64,000 bases of DNA from Actinacidiphila acididurans (GTDB lineage Bacteria; Actinomycetota; Actinomycetes; Streptomycetales; Streptomycetaceae): positions 124,001 through 188,000 of the forward strand of contig NZ_JADKYB010000010.1 of assembly GCF_016918855.1 (NCBI RefSeq). The letters are read 5' to 3'. How positions within the stretch are numbered: the first letter of the stretch is position 1; each line of letters starts with the position of its first letter. The position numbers were made by a program, and so were the translations under genes. The notes under the pieces were generated by a model. The model did no database searches. It was not told the origin of the DNA and saw nothing but the letters and a program-made list of their open reading frames with translations. Positions 16,585 to 25,509 of this stretch are shown piece by piece.

Positions 16585-18762
16585 TCAGACGGTGGTCGGC
16601 TCGCGGTGCTGGGCGAGGTGGCGTTCGAGTTGTTCGCCCTCGATGTCGGGGTCTGGGACGAGGCGGCCGTACCAGCGCGGGTGGTACCAGATGCGCTTGC
16701 CGGCGATGGCCATCGCCGCGGGGACCAGGGTGAGGCGGACGACGAAGGCGTCGATGAGGACGCCGACGGCGAAGCTGAAGCCGATGGACTTGATCATCGG
16801 GTCGGGGGTGAACAGGAAGGAGGCGAAGACGGCGGCCATGATCAGGGCGGCGGCGGTCACGACGCGGGCGGACTGGCCGGTCCCGACGATCACGGCCTGG
16901 CGGGCGTCGCCGTGCCTGGTGAAGTGTTCCTTGATCCGGGAGACGACGAAGACCTCGTAGTCGCTGGACAGGCCGAAGACGATCGCGAGGACGATGATCG
17001 GCAGGAAGCTGAGGGACTGGCTCTTGTCGATCCCGAACACGTCCTTGAACCAGCCCCATTGGAAGACGGCGACTTCGGCGCCGAAGGAGGCTCCCACCGA
17101 CAGCAGGAACCCGATGATCGATTTGATCGGGACCAGGATGGTGCGGAAGGCGAAGGTCAGCAGGATGAACGCCAGGCTGACGACGGTGATCAGGAAGGCC
17201 GGCAGGGCGTTGCCGAGTTTGGTGGAGACGTCGATGTTGGTGGCGGTGGGGCCGCCGACGAGGATGCGGGTGCCGCTGTCGCCTTCGATGGCGGTGCGGT
17301 CGTCGCGGATGTGGTGGACGAGGTCGGTGGTGGCCGGGTCGTTGGGGCCGGTGGTGGGGACCACGCTGATGAGCGCGATGCGGTGGGTGATGGTGGCGAC
17401 GGAGGCGGTGGCGACGCCGGGGACCTTGCCCAGGGAGGTGGCGATCTGCTGGGCCTGGGCGGTCCTGGTGATGTTCTCTGCCACGACCGACAGGGTGCCG
17501 TTGTAGCCGACGCCGAGGTGTTCGCTGGTGAGGTCGTAGGCGCGGCGGGAGGTGTCGCTGGTGGGGCGGGAGCCGGCGCCGGGCAGACCGAGGTCCATGT
17601 GCGCGGTGGGCAGGGCGAGGACGCCCAGGGCGATGACGCCGGTCACCAGGACGGCGACGCGGTGCCGTACGACCCAGGTCGCCCAGCGGGTGCCGGTCAG
17701 TTTCTCGGGCCCTTCCACGGCGGTGCGGGTGGCCGGAAGGGCGCGGCGCAGCACGGGCAGGCGGGAGAAGCGGGCGGCGCGGGGGCCGGCGAATCCGAAG
17801 GCGGCCGGCAGCAGGGTGAGGGCTATCAGCAGCGCCACCAGGACCGATCCGGCGGCGGCCAGGCCCATCGTGGTCAGGAACGGGATGCCGGCCACGGCCA
17901 GACCGCACAGCGCGATCACCACGGACAGGGCTGCGAAGACGACCGAGCTGCCGGCGGTGCCGGCCGCCCGTCCGGCGGCTTCGCGTGGATGGTGTCCGGC
18001 CAGCAGGTGGGTGCGGTACCGGGACAGGATGAACAGGGCGTAGTCGATGCCGCAGGAGATGCCGAGCATGGCGCCGACCGAGGTGGCCGCGGAGGCGATG
18101 TCGGTGACGGCGGCGAGCGCGGTCATGCCCATCATGGAGATGACGACGCCGAACAGGGCGGTGACGATCGGCATGCCGGCGCAGACCAGTGAGCCGAAGG
18201 TGAGCAGGAGGATGATCAACGCCACTGCCAAGCCCACCAGTTCGGGGCTTGCCGCGTTCCCGGGCTTCGGATAGACCGTGCCGCTGAACTCGACCTGCAG
18301 GCCAGCCGAGCGGGCGGCCCGGACGGCGGGGCCGAGTCCGTCGACGGTGCTGTTCTTCACGTCGCCGGCCTGCACCATGTAGGAGACGGTGGCCAGGGCG
18401 ATCCGCTTGTCCGGTGAGACGGTCCCGGCCCGGTACGGGTTGGCGACCGTGGCGACCTGGGGCAGGGTGCCCAGCTCCGTGACGGCCGTGTCGATCGCTT
18501 TCTCGTAACGGGCGGCGGTGATGTCCGAGCCGGCGGCGAAGACCACCTGGGTCGAGCCGCCGGAGGCGGCGGGCAGGTCCTTCTTCAGCACCGAGGTCGC
18601 CCGCTGGGACTCCGTGCCGGGGATGGTGAAGGTGTCGCTGGTCTTGCCGCCGGACGCCTGGGCGACGCCGATGACGGCGATGACCAGCACGAACCAGACG
18701 GCCAGGACACGCCGCCGGTGCTGGAAGCACCAGCGCGCGAGTCGGTACAGGAGGGTCGACAC
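16585..18762 (-). CDS. MMPL/RND-family transporter
   Basis: 725 aa from GTG 18762, which has GAGGAG 6 nt upstream; longer upstream frames overlap the divergent tetR. Two homologous halves are seen, each with one TM helix, a large extracytoplasmic domain and a bundle of TM helices. Half one: VLAVWFVLVIAVIGVA, then LVGLAVALIILLLTFGSLV, ISCGIDYALFILSRYR and ALCGLAVAGIPFL. Half two: FLITVVSLAFILLTFAF, VFGLSSDYEVFVVSRI and VGVLIDAFVVRLTLVP. The paired GIDY and SSDY sites are the expected proton-relay region of MMPL proteins. It likely exports a lipid or small molecule. A divergent TetR gene 120 bp away is the likely repressor. The C-terminus ends LAQHREPTTV. Confidence 0.9.
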   Translation of the reverse strand: MSTLLYRLARWCFQHRRRVLAVWFVLVIAVIGVAQASGGKTSDTFTIPGTESQRATSVLKKDLPAASGGSTQVVFAAGSDITAARYEKAIDTAVTELGTLPQVATVANPYRAGTVSPDKRIALATVSYMVQAGDVKNSTVDGLGPAVRAARSAGLQVEFSGTVYPKPGNAASPELVGLAVALIILLLTFGSLVCAGMPIVTALFGVVISMMGMTALAAVTDIASAATSVGAMLGISCGIDYALFILSRYRTHLLAGHHPREAAGRAAGTAGSSVVFAALSVVIALCGLAVAGIPFLTTMGLAAAGSVLVALLIALTLLPAAFGFAGPRAARFSRLPVLRRALPATRTAVEGPEKLTGTRWATWVVRHRVAVLVTGVIALGVLALPTAHMDLGLPGAGSRPTSDTSRRAYDLTSEHLGVGYNGTLSVVAENITRTAQAQQIATSLGKVPGVATASVATITHRIALISVVPTTGPNDPATTDLVHHIRDDRTAIEGDSGTRILVGGPTATNIDVSTKLGNALPAFLITVVSLAFILLTFAFRTILVPIKSIIGFLLSVGASFGAEVAVFQWGWFKDVFGIDKSQSLSFLPIIVLAIVFGLSSDYEVFVVSRIKEHFTRHGDARQAVIVGTGQSARVVTAAALIMAAVFASFLFTPDPMIKSIGFSFAVGVLIDAFVVRLTLVPAAMAIAGKRIWYHPRWYGRLVPDPDIEGEQLERHLAQHREPTTV

Positions 18763-18839
18763 GGGTCTCCTCGGCGTTCCGGGACGACGGCCGGTGAGGA
18801 AATCCCCCTCCGGCCACAACGATGCAACGGTATGCTTAA

Positions 18840-18876
18840 TTGCCATCAACGGCAAAAATGCTGCTCGCGCTAGAAT
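18840..18876 (+). promoter_or_regulatory. Divergent MMPL/tetR control region: TTGCC-N6-GGCAA repeat and -10 for leaderless tetR
   Basis: Between the divergent genes an inverted repeat TTGCC-N6-GGCAA (18840-18855) is well placed as a TetR operator. A TAGAAT box at 18871-18876 lies 6 nt before the tetR ATG (18883), so transcription would start at about the start codon and the mRNA would be leaderless. No -35 at ideal spacing is obvious, and the MMPL promoter was not resolved. Confidence 0.5.
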
Positions 18877-18882
18877 CCACGC

Positions 18883-19506
18883 ATGGACGCCACCGCTCTC
18901 CCCCCGTCCGCCGACGCTCCCGCGCCCCGCACCGGGCTGCGGGAACGCTCCAGGGCCAAGAGGTACGCACTCATCCAGCGCACCGGCATGCGCCTGTTCG
19001 CCGAGCGCGGCTACGCGGCCACGACGATCGCCGACATCGCCGAAGCCGCCGAGGTCGCGCCCCGCACCGTGTCGGGCTACTTCCCCTCCAAGATCGACAT
19101 CGCCACGTCCTTCGCCGACTCCATCGCGGGCCGGCTCACCGCCGCCATGAACGCCGAACCGGACGGGGACCTCATCACGATCCTGGACACCTGGCTCGCA
19201 CAGGAGGAGGAGCTCGCCGACCCCGAACTGTTCGCACTCGCCGAGGCCATGCACGAAGCCAACCCCGAACTCAAGGCCATCAGCAGTGCCCACGTCGCCG
19301 AGGCGGGCGAGTACGCCGGCGCCGCGCTCGCCGCACACGCCGGCCTGCCCGAGGACCACTTCATGCTGACCATCTACAGCGCGGCCATCAAAGCCGTCCT
19401 CGCGGCCTACATCGGCAGCCTGCGGCACGCCGGCCAGAGCCGGGAAGCCCACCGGAAGGTCATGGACTTCCTGCAGGGCATCTTCGACGCGGCCGCGAAG
19501 GGCTGA
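18883..19506 (+). CDS. TetR-family transcriptional regulator
   Basis: 207 aa. Residues 18-65 form a classical TetR HTH: RYALIQRTGMRLFAERGYAA, TTIADIAEAAEVAPRTVSGY and FPSKIDIA. The C-terminal part is an alanine-rich helical ligand and dimer domain. It is divergent from the MMPL transporter with a shared 120-bp control region, so it most likely represses that exporter and itself, with release by an exported compound. ATG 18883 has no ribosome site but a -10 box at 18871, so it is probably leaderless. Other acyl-type ligands cannot be excluded. Confidence 0.9.
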   Translation: MDATALPPSADAPAPRTGLRERSRAKRYALIQRTGMRLFAERGYAATTIADIAEAAEVAPRTVSGYFPSKIDIATSFADSIAGRLTAAMNAEPDGDLITILDTWLAQEEELADPELFALAEAMHEANPELKAISSAHVAEAGEYAGAALAAHAGLPEDHFMLTIYSAAIKAVLAAYIGSLRHAGQSREAHRKVMDFLQGIFDAAAKG

Positions 19507-19550
19507 ACGCCCCTCGGGGCCCGGGGACGTTCACGGAAGCCCTCGCCGTC

Positions 19551-20102
19551 TCAGCGCTCGTGCAGCAGGGAGACGATTTCGTCCACCGTTGCGGTCTCGG
19601 CGATCTTGGGGAAGATCCGCTCGACGCTGTGGCGGTGGACGGCCTCGTCCGGGTCGCTCACCGCGTCGGCGGCCACCACGACGTGGTAGCCGTGGTCGCG
19701 GCCCGAGCGTGCGGTGGACTCGACACCGGAGCCGGTCGCCACTCCCGCGAGGACGAGCTGGGTGACGCCCAGGTCGCGCAGGTGAGTGTCCAGGCCGGTG
19801 TCGTGAAAGGCGCTGACGCGCCGCTTGGTCACCCGGATGTCGGTGGGCGCGGCGTCGAGTTCGTCGATCAGCTCGGCGAAGTCGGGCGGCAACGGCCGGC
19901 CGGCTCCGGCCGGAGGGAACTCGGTGCGCCCGGCGGGGCCGCCCGTGACGTTCACCAGCACAACGGGCAGGCCGCGCTGCCGGAAAGCCCCCGCCAGACG
20001 AGAGGCGCCTTCGATGACACTCGCCGGGGCCAGGCCGGCGAGGCCTTTCTGCAGGTCGATGACGACCAGGGCGCAGGTGGGATCGATGGTGCTGACGGTC
20101 AT
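19551..20102 (-). CDS. Isochorismatase-fold hydrolase
   Basis: 183 aa; ATG 20102 has GAGG 4 nt upstream. The fold is clear: CALVVIDLQKGL (D16), DIRVTKRRVSAFHDTGLDTH (K93), and AGVATGSGVESTARS. In most cysteine hydrolases of this superfamily the residue just before VESTAR is the catalytic Cys; here it is Gly126. True isochorismatases (EntB/PhzD type) also lack this Cys, so a vinyl-ether or other non-thiol reaction is possible, but many uncharacterised actinobacterial members share the Gly. It is divergent from the MarR gene at 20382, which likely controls it. The substrate is not known. Confidence 0.88.
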   Translation of the reverse strand: MTVSTIDPTCALVVIDLQKGLAGLAPASVIEGASRLAGAFRQRGLPVVLVNVTGGPAGRTEFPPAGAGRPLPPDFAELIDELDAAPTDIRVTKRRVSAFHDTGLDTHLRDLGVTQLVLAGVATGSGVESTARSGRDHGYHVVVAADAVSDPDEAVHRHSVERIFPKIAETATVDEIVSLLHER

Positions 20103-20330
20103 GGTTCCTCTTTTCGGAGTGGGGCACGGGGCCGGCAGACGACGCCGGGCGGCGCCGAGGGCGATGACGCGGACGCGGGAGGAGCGGCCGCCCGCGGCGC
20201 ACCGGTTGGCCGGGCGCCGGGGGCGGGGCCGCGCCCGCCCCCGGCTGCGGCAGGCATCTGGCGCCGTAACCCCCGCTGGCGCCGCGAATAGCGCGGAGAC
20301 GGGCGTCCGTCCGCACTATGACAACCTAGC

Positions 20331-20366
20331 CTTGCAAGCCTGATATTGCCAAGCTTGCATTGCAAG
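20331..20366. promoter_or_regulatory. Paired palindromes, likely MarR operators, with leaderless marR promoter
   Basis: Two related palindromes lie just upstream of the marR start: CTTGCAAG at 20331-20338 and CTTGCA-T-TGCAAG at 20354-20366. TTGCCA (20346-20351) and TAGGCT (20369-20374) have 17-bp spacing, and the ATG at 20382 follows by 7 nt. This implies a leaderless transcript with the second palindrome sitting between -35 and -10, a good position for autorepression. Confidence 0.6.
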
Positions 20367-20381
20367 ATTAGGCTTCTATTC

Positions 20382-20816
20382 ATGGAGCGAGCGAAGGCGT
20401 ACGAGGTCGCGGCGGCGATGCTGATGAGCGTCAGCCTGCTGAAGCGGCGTATCCGGGACGGCGCGGGCGAGGCGGCTCTCACCAGCCCTGAGCTGCGGGT
20501 CCTCTCCCGGCTCAATCGCGACGGCCCGGCGACGACGGCCGATCTGGCGCGGCAGGAGCAGATCACCCCGCAGGCGATGGGCGCCACCGTGGCCCTGCTG
20601 GAACAGCGCGGTTTCGTGGCCCGCTCGCCCGATCCGCAGCACGGGCGCCGCATGCTGCTGGCCCCGACGAAGGAGGGTGAGCAGGCGCTGCGCTCGGGCA
20701 GCAGCGCCATCGCCGACCGGTTCACCGACTCCCTGCTGGCCGCCTTCGACGACGAGGAGATCGAGGCGCTGCGCGCCGCGGCCCCGCTGATCGAGCGGTG
20801 GGCCGAGCAGATGTGA
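20382..20816 (+). CDS. MarR-family transcriptional regulator
   Basis: 144 aa from ATG 20382; an upstream TTG at 20346 would run through the operator and is less likely. A winged helix is seen: LTSPELRVLSRLNRDGPAT, TADLARQEQITPQAMGATV, ALLEQRGFVARSPDPQHGRR, with the Asp-x-Arg wing (DPQHGRR). Divergent from the isochorismatase-fold gene and upstream of the cupin and MFS exporter genes in the same direction. It likely represses itself and one or more of these neighbours, responding to a small aromatic or oxidant signal as MarR proteins often do. Confidence 0.9.
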   Translation: MERAKAYEVAAAMLMSVSLLKRRIRDGAGEAALTSPELRVLSRLNRDGPATTADLARQEQITPQAMGATVALLEQRGFVARSPDPQHGRRMLLAPTKEGEQALRSGSSAIADRFTDSLLAAFDDEEIEALRAAAPLIERWAEQM

Positions 20817-20915
20817 GGAGCCCGCCCCGCCCGGCGTCCGCGCCGGGGCCGGAACCATCCATCACGGCGACAGGCCCACGCAGGGGTCACGGTCGCCGGA
20901 CAGGGAGATGTACCC

Positions 20916-21806
20916 ATGGACATAGCAGTCATCGCCGACGTTCCCGCGAGCGAGAAGCCAAAGGACGACAGGCCAGGAGCCCGTCCCGCGTCCGACACCG
21001 AGCACAAGTCCCTGCTCGGCGACGTCGGCAAGGACGACATGAGGTTCAGGTTCGTACGGAACCAGGAGAGCCTCGACGGCGGCACGGCCGCCCGCTACCC
21101 GCGGCACCACCACGGGTTCCAGCAGATCCGGTGGACGGAGTTCGGCGCCGTCAACTACGCGCCTGGCCAGGACATCGTCGCAGGCGACATCGCCTACTTC
21201 CCGAAGGGCGCCTACTACGGCCCCCAGATGAAGGAGCACGGCGCGCAACTGCTCCTCCAGTACGGCTTCGGCAACGACTACCCGGTCGGCGGCAAGGACT
21301 GGGCCGCCAAGTACAAGGAGGCCACCGAAAGGCTCCGGCTCAAGGGCGAGTTCAGGGACGGCCAGTACATCGACACCGATCCGCAGACGGGGCAGCAGCG
21401 GGTGCGTGACGGCGTGGAGGCCCTCCACGACGAGTACGCCGGAAAGAGGCTGGTGATCCCGCCCGAGGCCTACAGCGCCCCGATCCTGATGCACCCGGCG
21501 GCCTTCGCCTACTACCAGGTCGAACCCGGCGTGGAGGTCAAGCACCTCGGCCGGTACTTCGACTACTCCGGGCCCAACGCCGACGTGCGCATGTCGGTCC
21601 TGCGCCTGTCCGGCCGGGGGGTTTTCGCCCTCGGAGCCGACCGGGCCCAGGTCGCCTGGTCCGTGGGGCCCGGGATGACCATCGGAGGACGGACGTATCC
21701 CGAGCTGACCTGCCTGTACAGCCCGCGCGAGGAGCAGGTCCCGCTCGCCTGCCGCCACGACGGCCCGGTCGAGGTCTTCGTCGTGGAACTTCCCCGGCTG
21801 GACTAG
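20916..21806 (+). CDS. Cupin-domain protein
   Basis: 296 aa; ATG 20916 has GGGAGA 7 nt upstream. The first cupin motif is RYPRHHHGFQQIRW with a His triplet (64-66), followed by VAGDIAYFPKGAYYGPQ. A second beta-rich half includes VEVKHLGRYFDYSG and a final barrel (LACRHDGPVEVFVVELPRL). It could be a bicupin that binds metal. Whether it is an enzyme or a sensor is unclear. It lies between the MarR gene and the MFS exporter, 83 bp before the latter, so one transcription unit is likely. Confidence 0.8.
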   Translation: MDIAVIADVPASEKPKDDRPGARPASDTEHKSLLGDVGKDDMRFRFVRNQESLDGGTAARYPRHHHGFQQIRWTEFGAVNYAPGQDIVAGDIAYFPKGAYYGPQMKEHGAQLLLQYGFGNDYPVGGKDWAAKYKEATERLRLKGEFRDGQYIDTDPQTGQQRVRDGVEALHDEYAGKRLVIPPEAYSAPILMHPAAFAYYQVEPGVEVKHLGRYFDYSGPNADVRMSVLRLSGRGVFALGADRAQVAWSVGPGMTIGGRTYPELTCLYSPREEQVPLACRHDGPVEVFVVELPRLD

Positions 21807-21889
21807 GCCAATTCCCGACAGTCCGGTCAGGGCCACGAGGGGGCCGCGCGCTCCGTTTCCACCGACAGCCAGGGAAGAAGGCGACGCCC

Positions 21890-23614
21890 ATGAGTGCCAC
21901 CGCAGACCGCCCGGCGGACCCGCCGCCGCAGACCGCGCTGACCCACCGGCAGGTCCTCACGATCCTGTCCGGACTGGTCCTGGGCATGTTCCTGGCCGCG
22001 CTGGACCAGACGATCGTCTCCACGGCGATCAAGACGATCGGCAACGACCTCAACGGGCTGTCCGCGCAGGCGTGGGTCACCACCGCGTTCCTGATCACCT
22101 CGACGATCGCCGCGCCGCTGTTCGGCAAGCTCTCGGACATCTACGGCCGCAAGCGGCTGTTCATGCTCTCGATCGTGATCTTCGTGATCGGGTCGGCCCT
22201 GTGCGGCCTGTCCCAGTCCATGTACGAACTGGCCGCGTTCCGCGCGTTCCAGGGCATCGGCGCCGGCGGCATCATGCCGCTCGCCCTGGCCGTGATCGGC
22301 GACATCATCCCGCCCCGCGAGCGTGCCCGCTACCAGGGCTACATGATGGCCGTATTCGCCAGCGCCTCCGTCCTCGGCCCGGTGCTCGGCGGCCTACTGT
22401 CCGGCACTGACAGCTTCCTGGGCGCCGCGGGCTGGCGCTGGATCTTCTACATCAACGTCCCCGTCGCCGCCTTCGCCCTGGTCGTCGTCGCCAAGGTCCT
22501 CCGCCTGGACCACGTCCGCAGCGAGCGGCGCATCGACTGGTGGGGCGCGGCGCTGCTGGCGGTCGCACTGGTGCCGCTGCTGGTCGTGGCCGAACAGGGG
22601 CAGAGCTGGGGCTGGGCCTCGGCCGGCTCCTTCGCCTGTTACGTGACCGGTGCGGCCGGTCTCGCCCTGTTCGTACAGGTCCAGCAGCGGATGGGCGAGG
22701 ACGCGCTGCTGCCGCTGCGGCTGTTCCGCAGCAGCACCTTCTCCGTCGCGGCGGGGCAGATCACCATCGTCGGCATGGCGATGTTCGGCGGCCTCTCGGT
22801 GATCCCCCTCTACCTGCAGATCGTCAAGGGCGCCTCGCCGACCAGGTCCGGGCTGCTGCTGCTCCCGCTGATCGCCGGACTGATGCTGGCCTCCCTCGGC
22901 TCGGGCCAGTTCATCGCCCGCACCGGCCGCTACAAGATCCTCCCGGTGACCGGGTCGGTCCTCATGGTCATCGGCATGGGCCTGATGGTCACGATCGGCG
23001 CCGACACCGCCCTGTGGCGGACCGACCTCTACATGGGGGCCTTCGGCATCGGCCTGGGGCTGAACATCCAGAGCCTGGTGCTGGCCATGCAGAACGCCGT
23101 ACCCGCCAAGGACATGGGCGTCGCATCGGCCGCGTCGACGTTCTTCCGCTCCATCGGCGGAACCCTGGGCACCGCGGTCTTCCTGTCCCTCCTGTTCTCC
23201 CGGGCCGGCTCGACGATCGGCCACGAGTACGCCAAGGCGGCCGCTGCCCCGGCGTTCGTCGCCGCGGGCCAGGCCCACCCCGGTCAGCTCGCCCTGCTGC
23301 ACCGGCACGCGGTTGGCGGGTTGGACGACACGTCGTTCCTGAACGGCCTCGCCAAGCCGCTGAGCCACCCCTTCCTCGTCGGCTTCTCCGACGCCGGCGA
23401 CGTGGTGTTCGCGGTCGTCGCCATCCTGCTGCTGGCAGCCGTCGTGCTCTCCACCCGCCTGAAAGAAGTGCCGCTGCGGACGCTCTCGGGCGACCAGGCC
23501 CGCGCCCAGGCGGACAGCGCCGCCGACCCGCCGGGCGGCTCCGGCACGGCAGCGCACGCAGCCGCTGCGGGCGACGAGGCCCCCATACCGGACAGTTGGC
23601 GCTCCGCCCCGTGA
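21890..23614 (+). CDS. DHA2-family MFS multidrug exporter (14 TM)
   Basis: 574 aa. The N-terminal TM1 holds GLVLGMFLAALDQTIVSTA, the typical start of the EmrB/QacA (DHA2) family with the D1 Asp. Motif A is GKLSDIYGRKR, and motif C is seen in VLGPVLGGLLSG. Fourteen hydrophobic helices can be counted, with a large loop before the last one (AAPAFVAAGQAHPG). Proton-driven export of drugs or hydrophobic compounds is the usual role. The C-terminal tail is Ala-rich and disordered. The MarR regulator and cupin upstream suggest inducible export or resistance. Confidence 0.92.
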   Translation: MSATADRPADPPPQTALTHRQVLTILSGLVLGMFLAALDQTIVSTAIKTIGNDLNGLSAQAWVTTAFLITSTIAAPLFGKLSDIYGRKRLFMLSIVIFVIGSALCGLSQSMYELAAFRAFQGIGAGGIMPLALAVIGDIIPPRERARYQGYMMAVFASASVLGPVLGGLLSGTDSFLGAAGWRWIFYINVPVAAFALVVVAKVLRLDHVRSERRIDWWGAALLAVALVPLLVVAEQGQSWGWASAGSFACYVTGAAGLALFVQVQQRMGEDALLPLRLFRSSTFSVAAGQITIVGMAMFGGLSVIPLYLQIVKGASPTRSGLLLLPLIAGLMLASLGSGQFIARTGRYKILPVTGSVLMVIGMGLMVTIGADTALWRTDLYMGAFGIGLGLNIQSLVLAMQNAVPAKDMGVASAASTFFRSIGGTLGTAVFLSLLFSRAGSTIGHEYAKAAAAPAFVAAGQAHPGQLALLHRHAVGGLDDTSFLNGLAKPLSHPFLVGFSDAGDVVFAVVAILLLAAVVLSTRLKEVPLRTLSGDQARAQADSAADPPGGSGTAAHAAAAGDEAPIPDSWRSAP

Positions 23615-24103
23615 GCAGGCGCAGTAACGGCCGAAAGCGGTGCGGCGGCCTCGAGTTCCCCGGTGGAGTTCCTGCTTCGGCCCTCTGGGCCGACTTGCTC
23701 GCGCGCAGCGAGCACTTCACCACCGACTACCCGTTCGCCGCGCTCGTCGTCTTCCGCCAGTCCCTGCCCATCCCCGCCGTCCTGGACCCCGCCGTCGGAA
23801 CGAGACCTATCACCGGGACGAGCACCGCGTGCAGGTTCTGCACACCGCTGTGCTGATCTACCCGTTCGGCGCGGGTTGCGTCCTGCGACGCAACCCGGGT
23901 GAGCCGACGCGGCGGTCGTGCCCGCAGGTGGCACCTGCGCTGGTTCGCCCTCAGCCGCCAGCCGGGCCGACGATTCGCTTCCTACTTCGGCAGCTTGGGG
24001 TATTGCCACCTGTGGAGATCGCGTTCACGCCGGTGCTCTGAGTTGCTGTATGCGGGGTGATGGACCGGTACGCCGGAAGGGATGTCCGACGTAGGCCTCT
24101 CGT
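23615..24103. other. Gap with possible gene debris
   Basis: Nearly 490 bp with no intact gene. One plus-strand frame (about 23665-23800) reads WADLLARSEHFTTDYPFAAL then VVFRQSLPIPAVLDPAV, which looks like real protein sequence, and another frame continues with ETYHRDEHRVQVLHTAVLIY. I could not place it in a family. It may be a decayed gene. Confidence 0.35.
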
Positions 24104-24271
24104 TCAGTCCGTCGTGTTCGTCGCTTCGTGAGCTGCTTCGCAGTCGCAAGCTCCCTCGTGGCCGGGTTCGCGTCGGCAGAAGAACCAGTAGGGCAAGCCG
24201 GTCAGGTGGGGCGGATGGAACCGCCGGTCACAGTAGTTTTCACTCCAGTAGTCAGTCCTTCGCTTCGCCAT
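24104..24271 (-). CDS. Small cysteine/histidine-rich protein
   Basis: 55 aa from ATG 24271. The sequence has paired metal-type ligands: ENYCDRRFHPPHLTGLPYWF, then FCRREPGHEGACDCEAAHEA. Spacing suggests a small zinc-binding fold like those found in short actinobacterial accessory proteins. The ribosome site is weak (GAGAAG further upstream than ideal), and a longer frame from 24385 exists, so the start is unsure. Function unknown. Confidence 0.45.
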   Translation of the reverse strand: MAKRRTDYWSENYCDRRFHPPHLTGLPYWFFCRREPGHEGACDCEAAHEATNTTD

Positions 24272-24470
24272 CAGGCCATGCTTCTCATGGGTTTTGGACG
24301 GGCACCGGACGCAACGCCCTTGTCCGAAGGATGCCAGGTCGAAACGCTCACTCCTGCCGCGTTGAGCGTGCGAGGGCCGGCGCAACGGCAGTTACGGCGA
24401 GCACGGCTCGCCAGGGCTGCCGGGCCGGACTCAGCATGCGTCTGTGGCCGCCCGGGGTGAGGCTGGGTGT

Positions 24471-24536
24471 ATGGAGCAGGTCATCGTGCCGGACCGGCAC
24501 CCGGCGGGCCGGGGCGGGAGCCGTGCCGCCGCGTGA
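24471..24536 (+). CDS. Candidate 21-aa leader ORF overlapping the coiled-coil gene
   Basis: ATG 24471 opens a 21-codon frame (MEQVIVPDRHPAGRGGSRAAA) whose stop TGA at 24534-24536 lies just inside the next gene (GTG 24523) in another frame. The paralogous locus at 29276-29341 keeps the same length, start, stop and overlap with three substitutions. Such overlap could couple translation. The recent duplication weakens conservation as evidence. Confidence 0.35.
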   Translation: MEQVIVPDRHPAGRGGSRAAA

Positions 24537-25509
24537 CAAGGCCGGGCGAGACCACGGCAACAAGGACCAGGTGGCCGACAGCGCCCCGGTCGACGTCCAG
24601 GCCGTCGCCGACGAGCTCTACACAGCCCCACCCGGCGGCTTCACCGCGCTGCGGGACGAGAAGGCCGCAGACGCCCGGCGGGCCGGCGACCGGGACGCTG
24701 CCCGCGCCATCGCGGCCCTGCGCAAACCCTCCCTGTCGGCATGGGCGAGCAACCTCCTCGTGCGCCGCCGGCCGGACGACAGCCGCGCGTTCCTCGAGCT
24801 GGGAGAAGCCCTGCGCCAGGCCCACGGGGAACTCGATGCCGAGCGGATGCGGGAGCTGTCGGGGCAGCAGTGGCGCGTCATCTCCGCGCTGTCCCGCCAG
24901 GCGACCCGCCTGGCCGCCGACACCGGCCACCCCCTGAGCCAGACCGTGCAGCGGGAAGTGGAGAGCACGCTGCGCACGGTGGTCGCCGACCCCGACGCCG
25001 CCCAGCAATGGGCCACCGGCACTCTCACCACCCCGCTCACACCTCCCTCGGCCTTCACCCCCACCGGCGGCGGCCGTACGGGCGCCGCTCCCGCGCCAGC
25101 CCCATCACCGGCCGGTCCCGCGCCAGGCCGGGACCGGCGGCGCCGCCGTCCGGACGAGCACGAGGACGAGCTCGCCGCGCGACGCCACCGCCAGCATGAG
25201 GCGGAGCTGGAGCGCGCCCGCCAGGCCCTCACCGACGCCGGAGCCCAGGTCCACGAGCGGCAAGTCGCCCAACGCGAGGCCAGGAAGGCGCATGACCGGG
25301 CTCGCGCCGCCCGCGAACGCGCCGATCGAAAAGTCCGCGAGCTGCACGAACAAGTGCGCCAGGCCGAAGACGATGCCGAGTCCGCGACCTGGCAGGATCA
25401 CGAGGCCGAGGACGAGCTGCACGCCGCCGACCAGGCCCTCGCCCGCGCCGAAGCGGACCTGCAAGAAGCCCGTCAGGACGTCGAGCGCATGAGCGCATCA
25501 GCAACATGA
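24523..25509 (+). CDS. Coiled-coil protein, paralogue 1
   Basis: 328 aa from GTG 24523 with GGGAG just upstream; an alternative start would be further in. Residues 20-160 are helical and conserved with the copy at 29328: VDVQAVADELYTAPPGGFTA, then AADARRAGDRDAARAIAALR, LSAWASNLLVRRRPD and FLELGEALRQAHGEL. A Pro-rich linker (around 185-215) leads to about 110 residues of charged coiled coil. No signal peptide or catalytic motif is seen. It shares about three quarters of its sequence with the 29328 gene and, like it, sits upstream of a secreted HNH nuclease gene, which may be a functional link. I know no assigned function. Confidence 0.75.
   Translation: MPPRDKAGRDHGNKDQVADSAPVDVQAVADELYTAPPGGFTALRDEKAADARRAGDRDAARAIAALRKPSLSAWASNLLVRRRPDDSRAFLELGEALRQAHGELDAERMRELSGQQWRVISALSRQATRLAADTGHPLSQTVQREVESTLRTVVADPDAAQQWATGTLTTPLTPPSAFTPTGGGRTGAAPAPAPSPAGPAPGRDRRRRRPDEHEDELAARRHRQHEAELERARQALTDAGAQVHERQVAQREARKAHDRARAARERADRKVRELHEQVRQAEDDAESATWQDHEAEDELHAADQALARAEADLQEARQDVERMSASAT

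Noticed and set aside
16408..18192. 594-residue plus-strand ORF
   Set aside because: It is antisense to the MMPL transporter, very Gly/Asp-rich and low-complexity, so a shadow.
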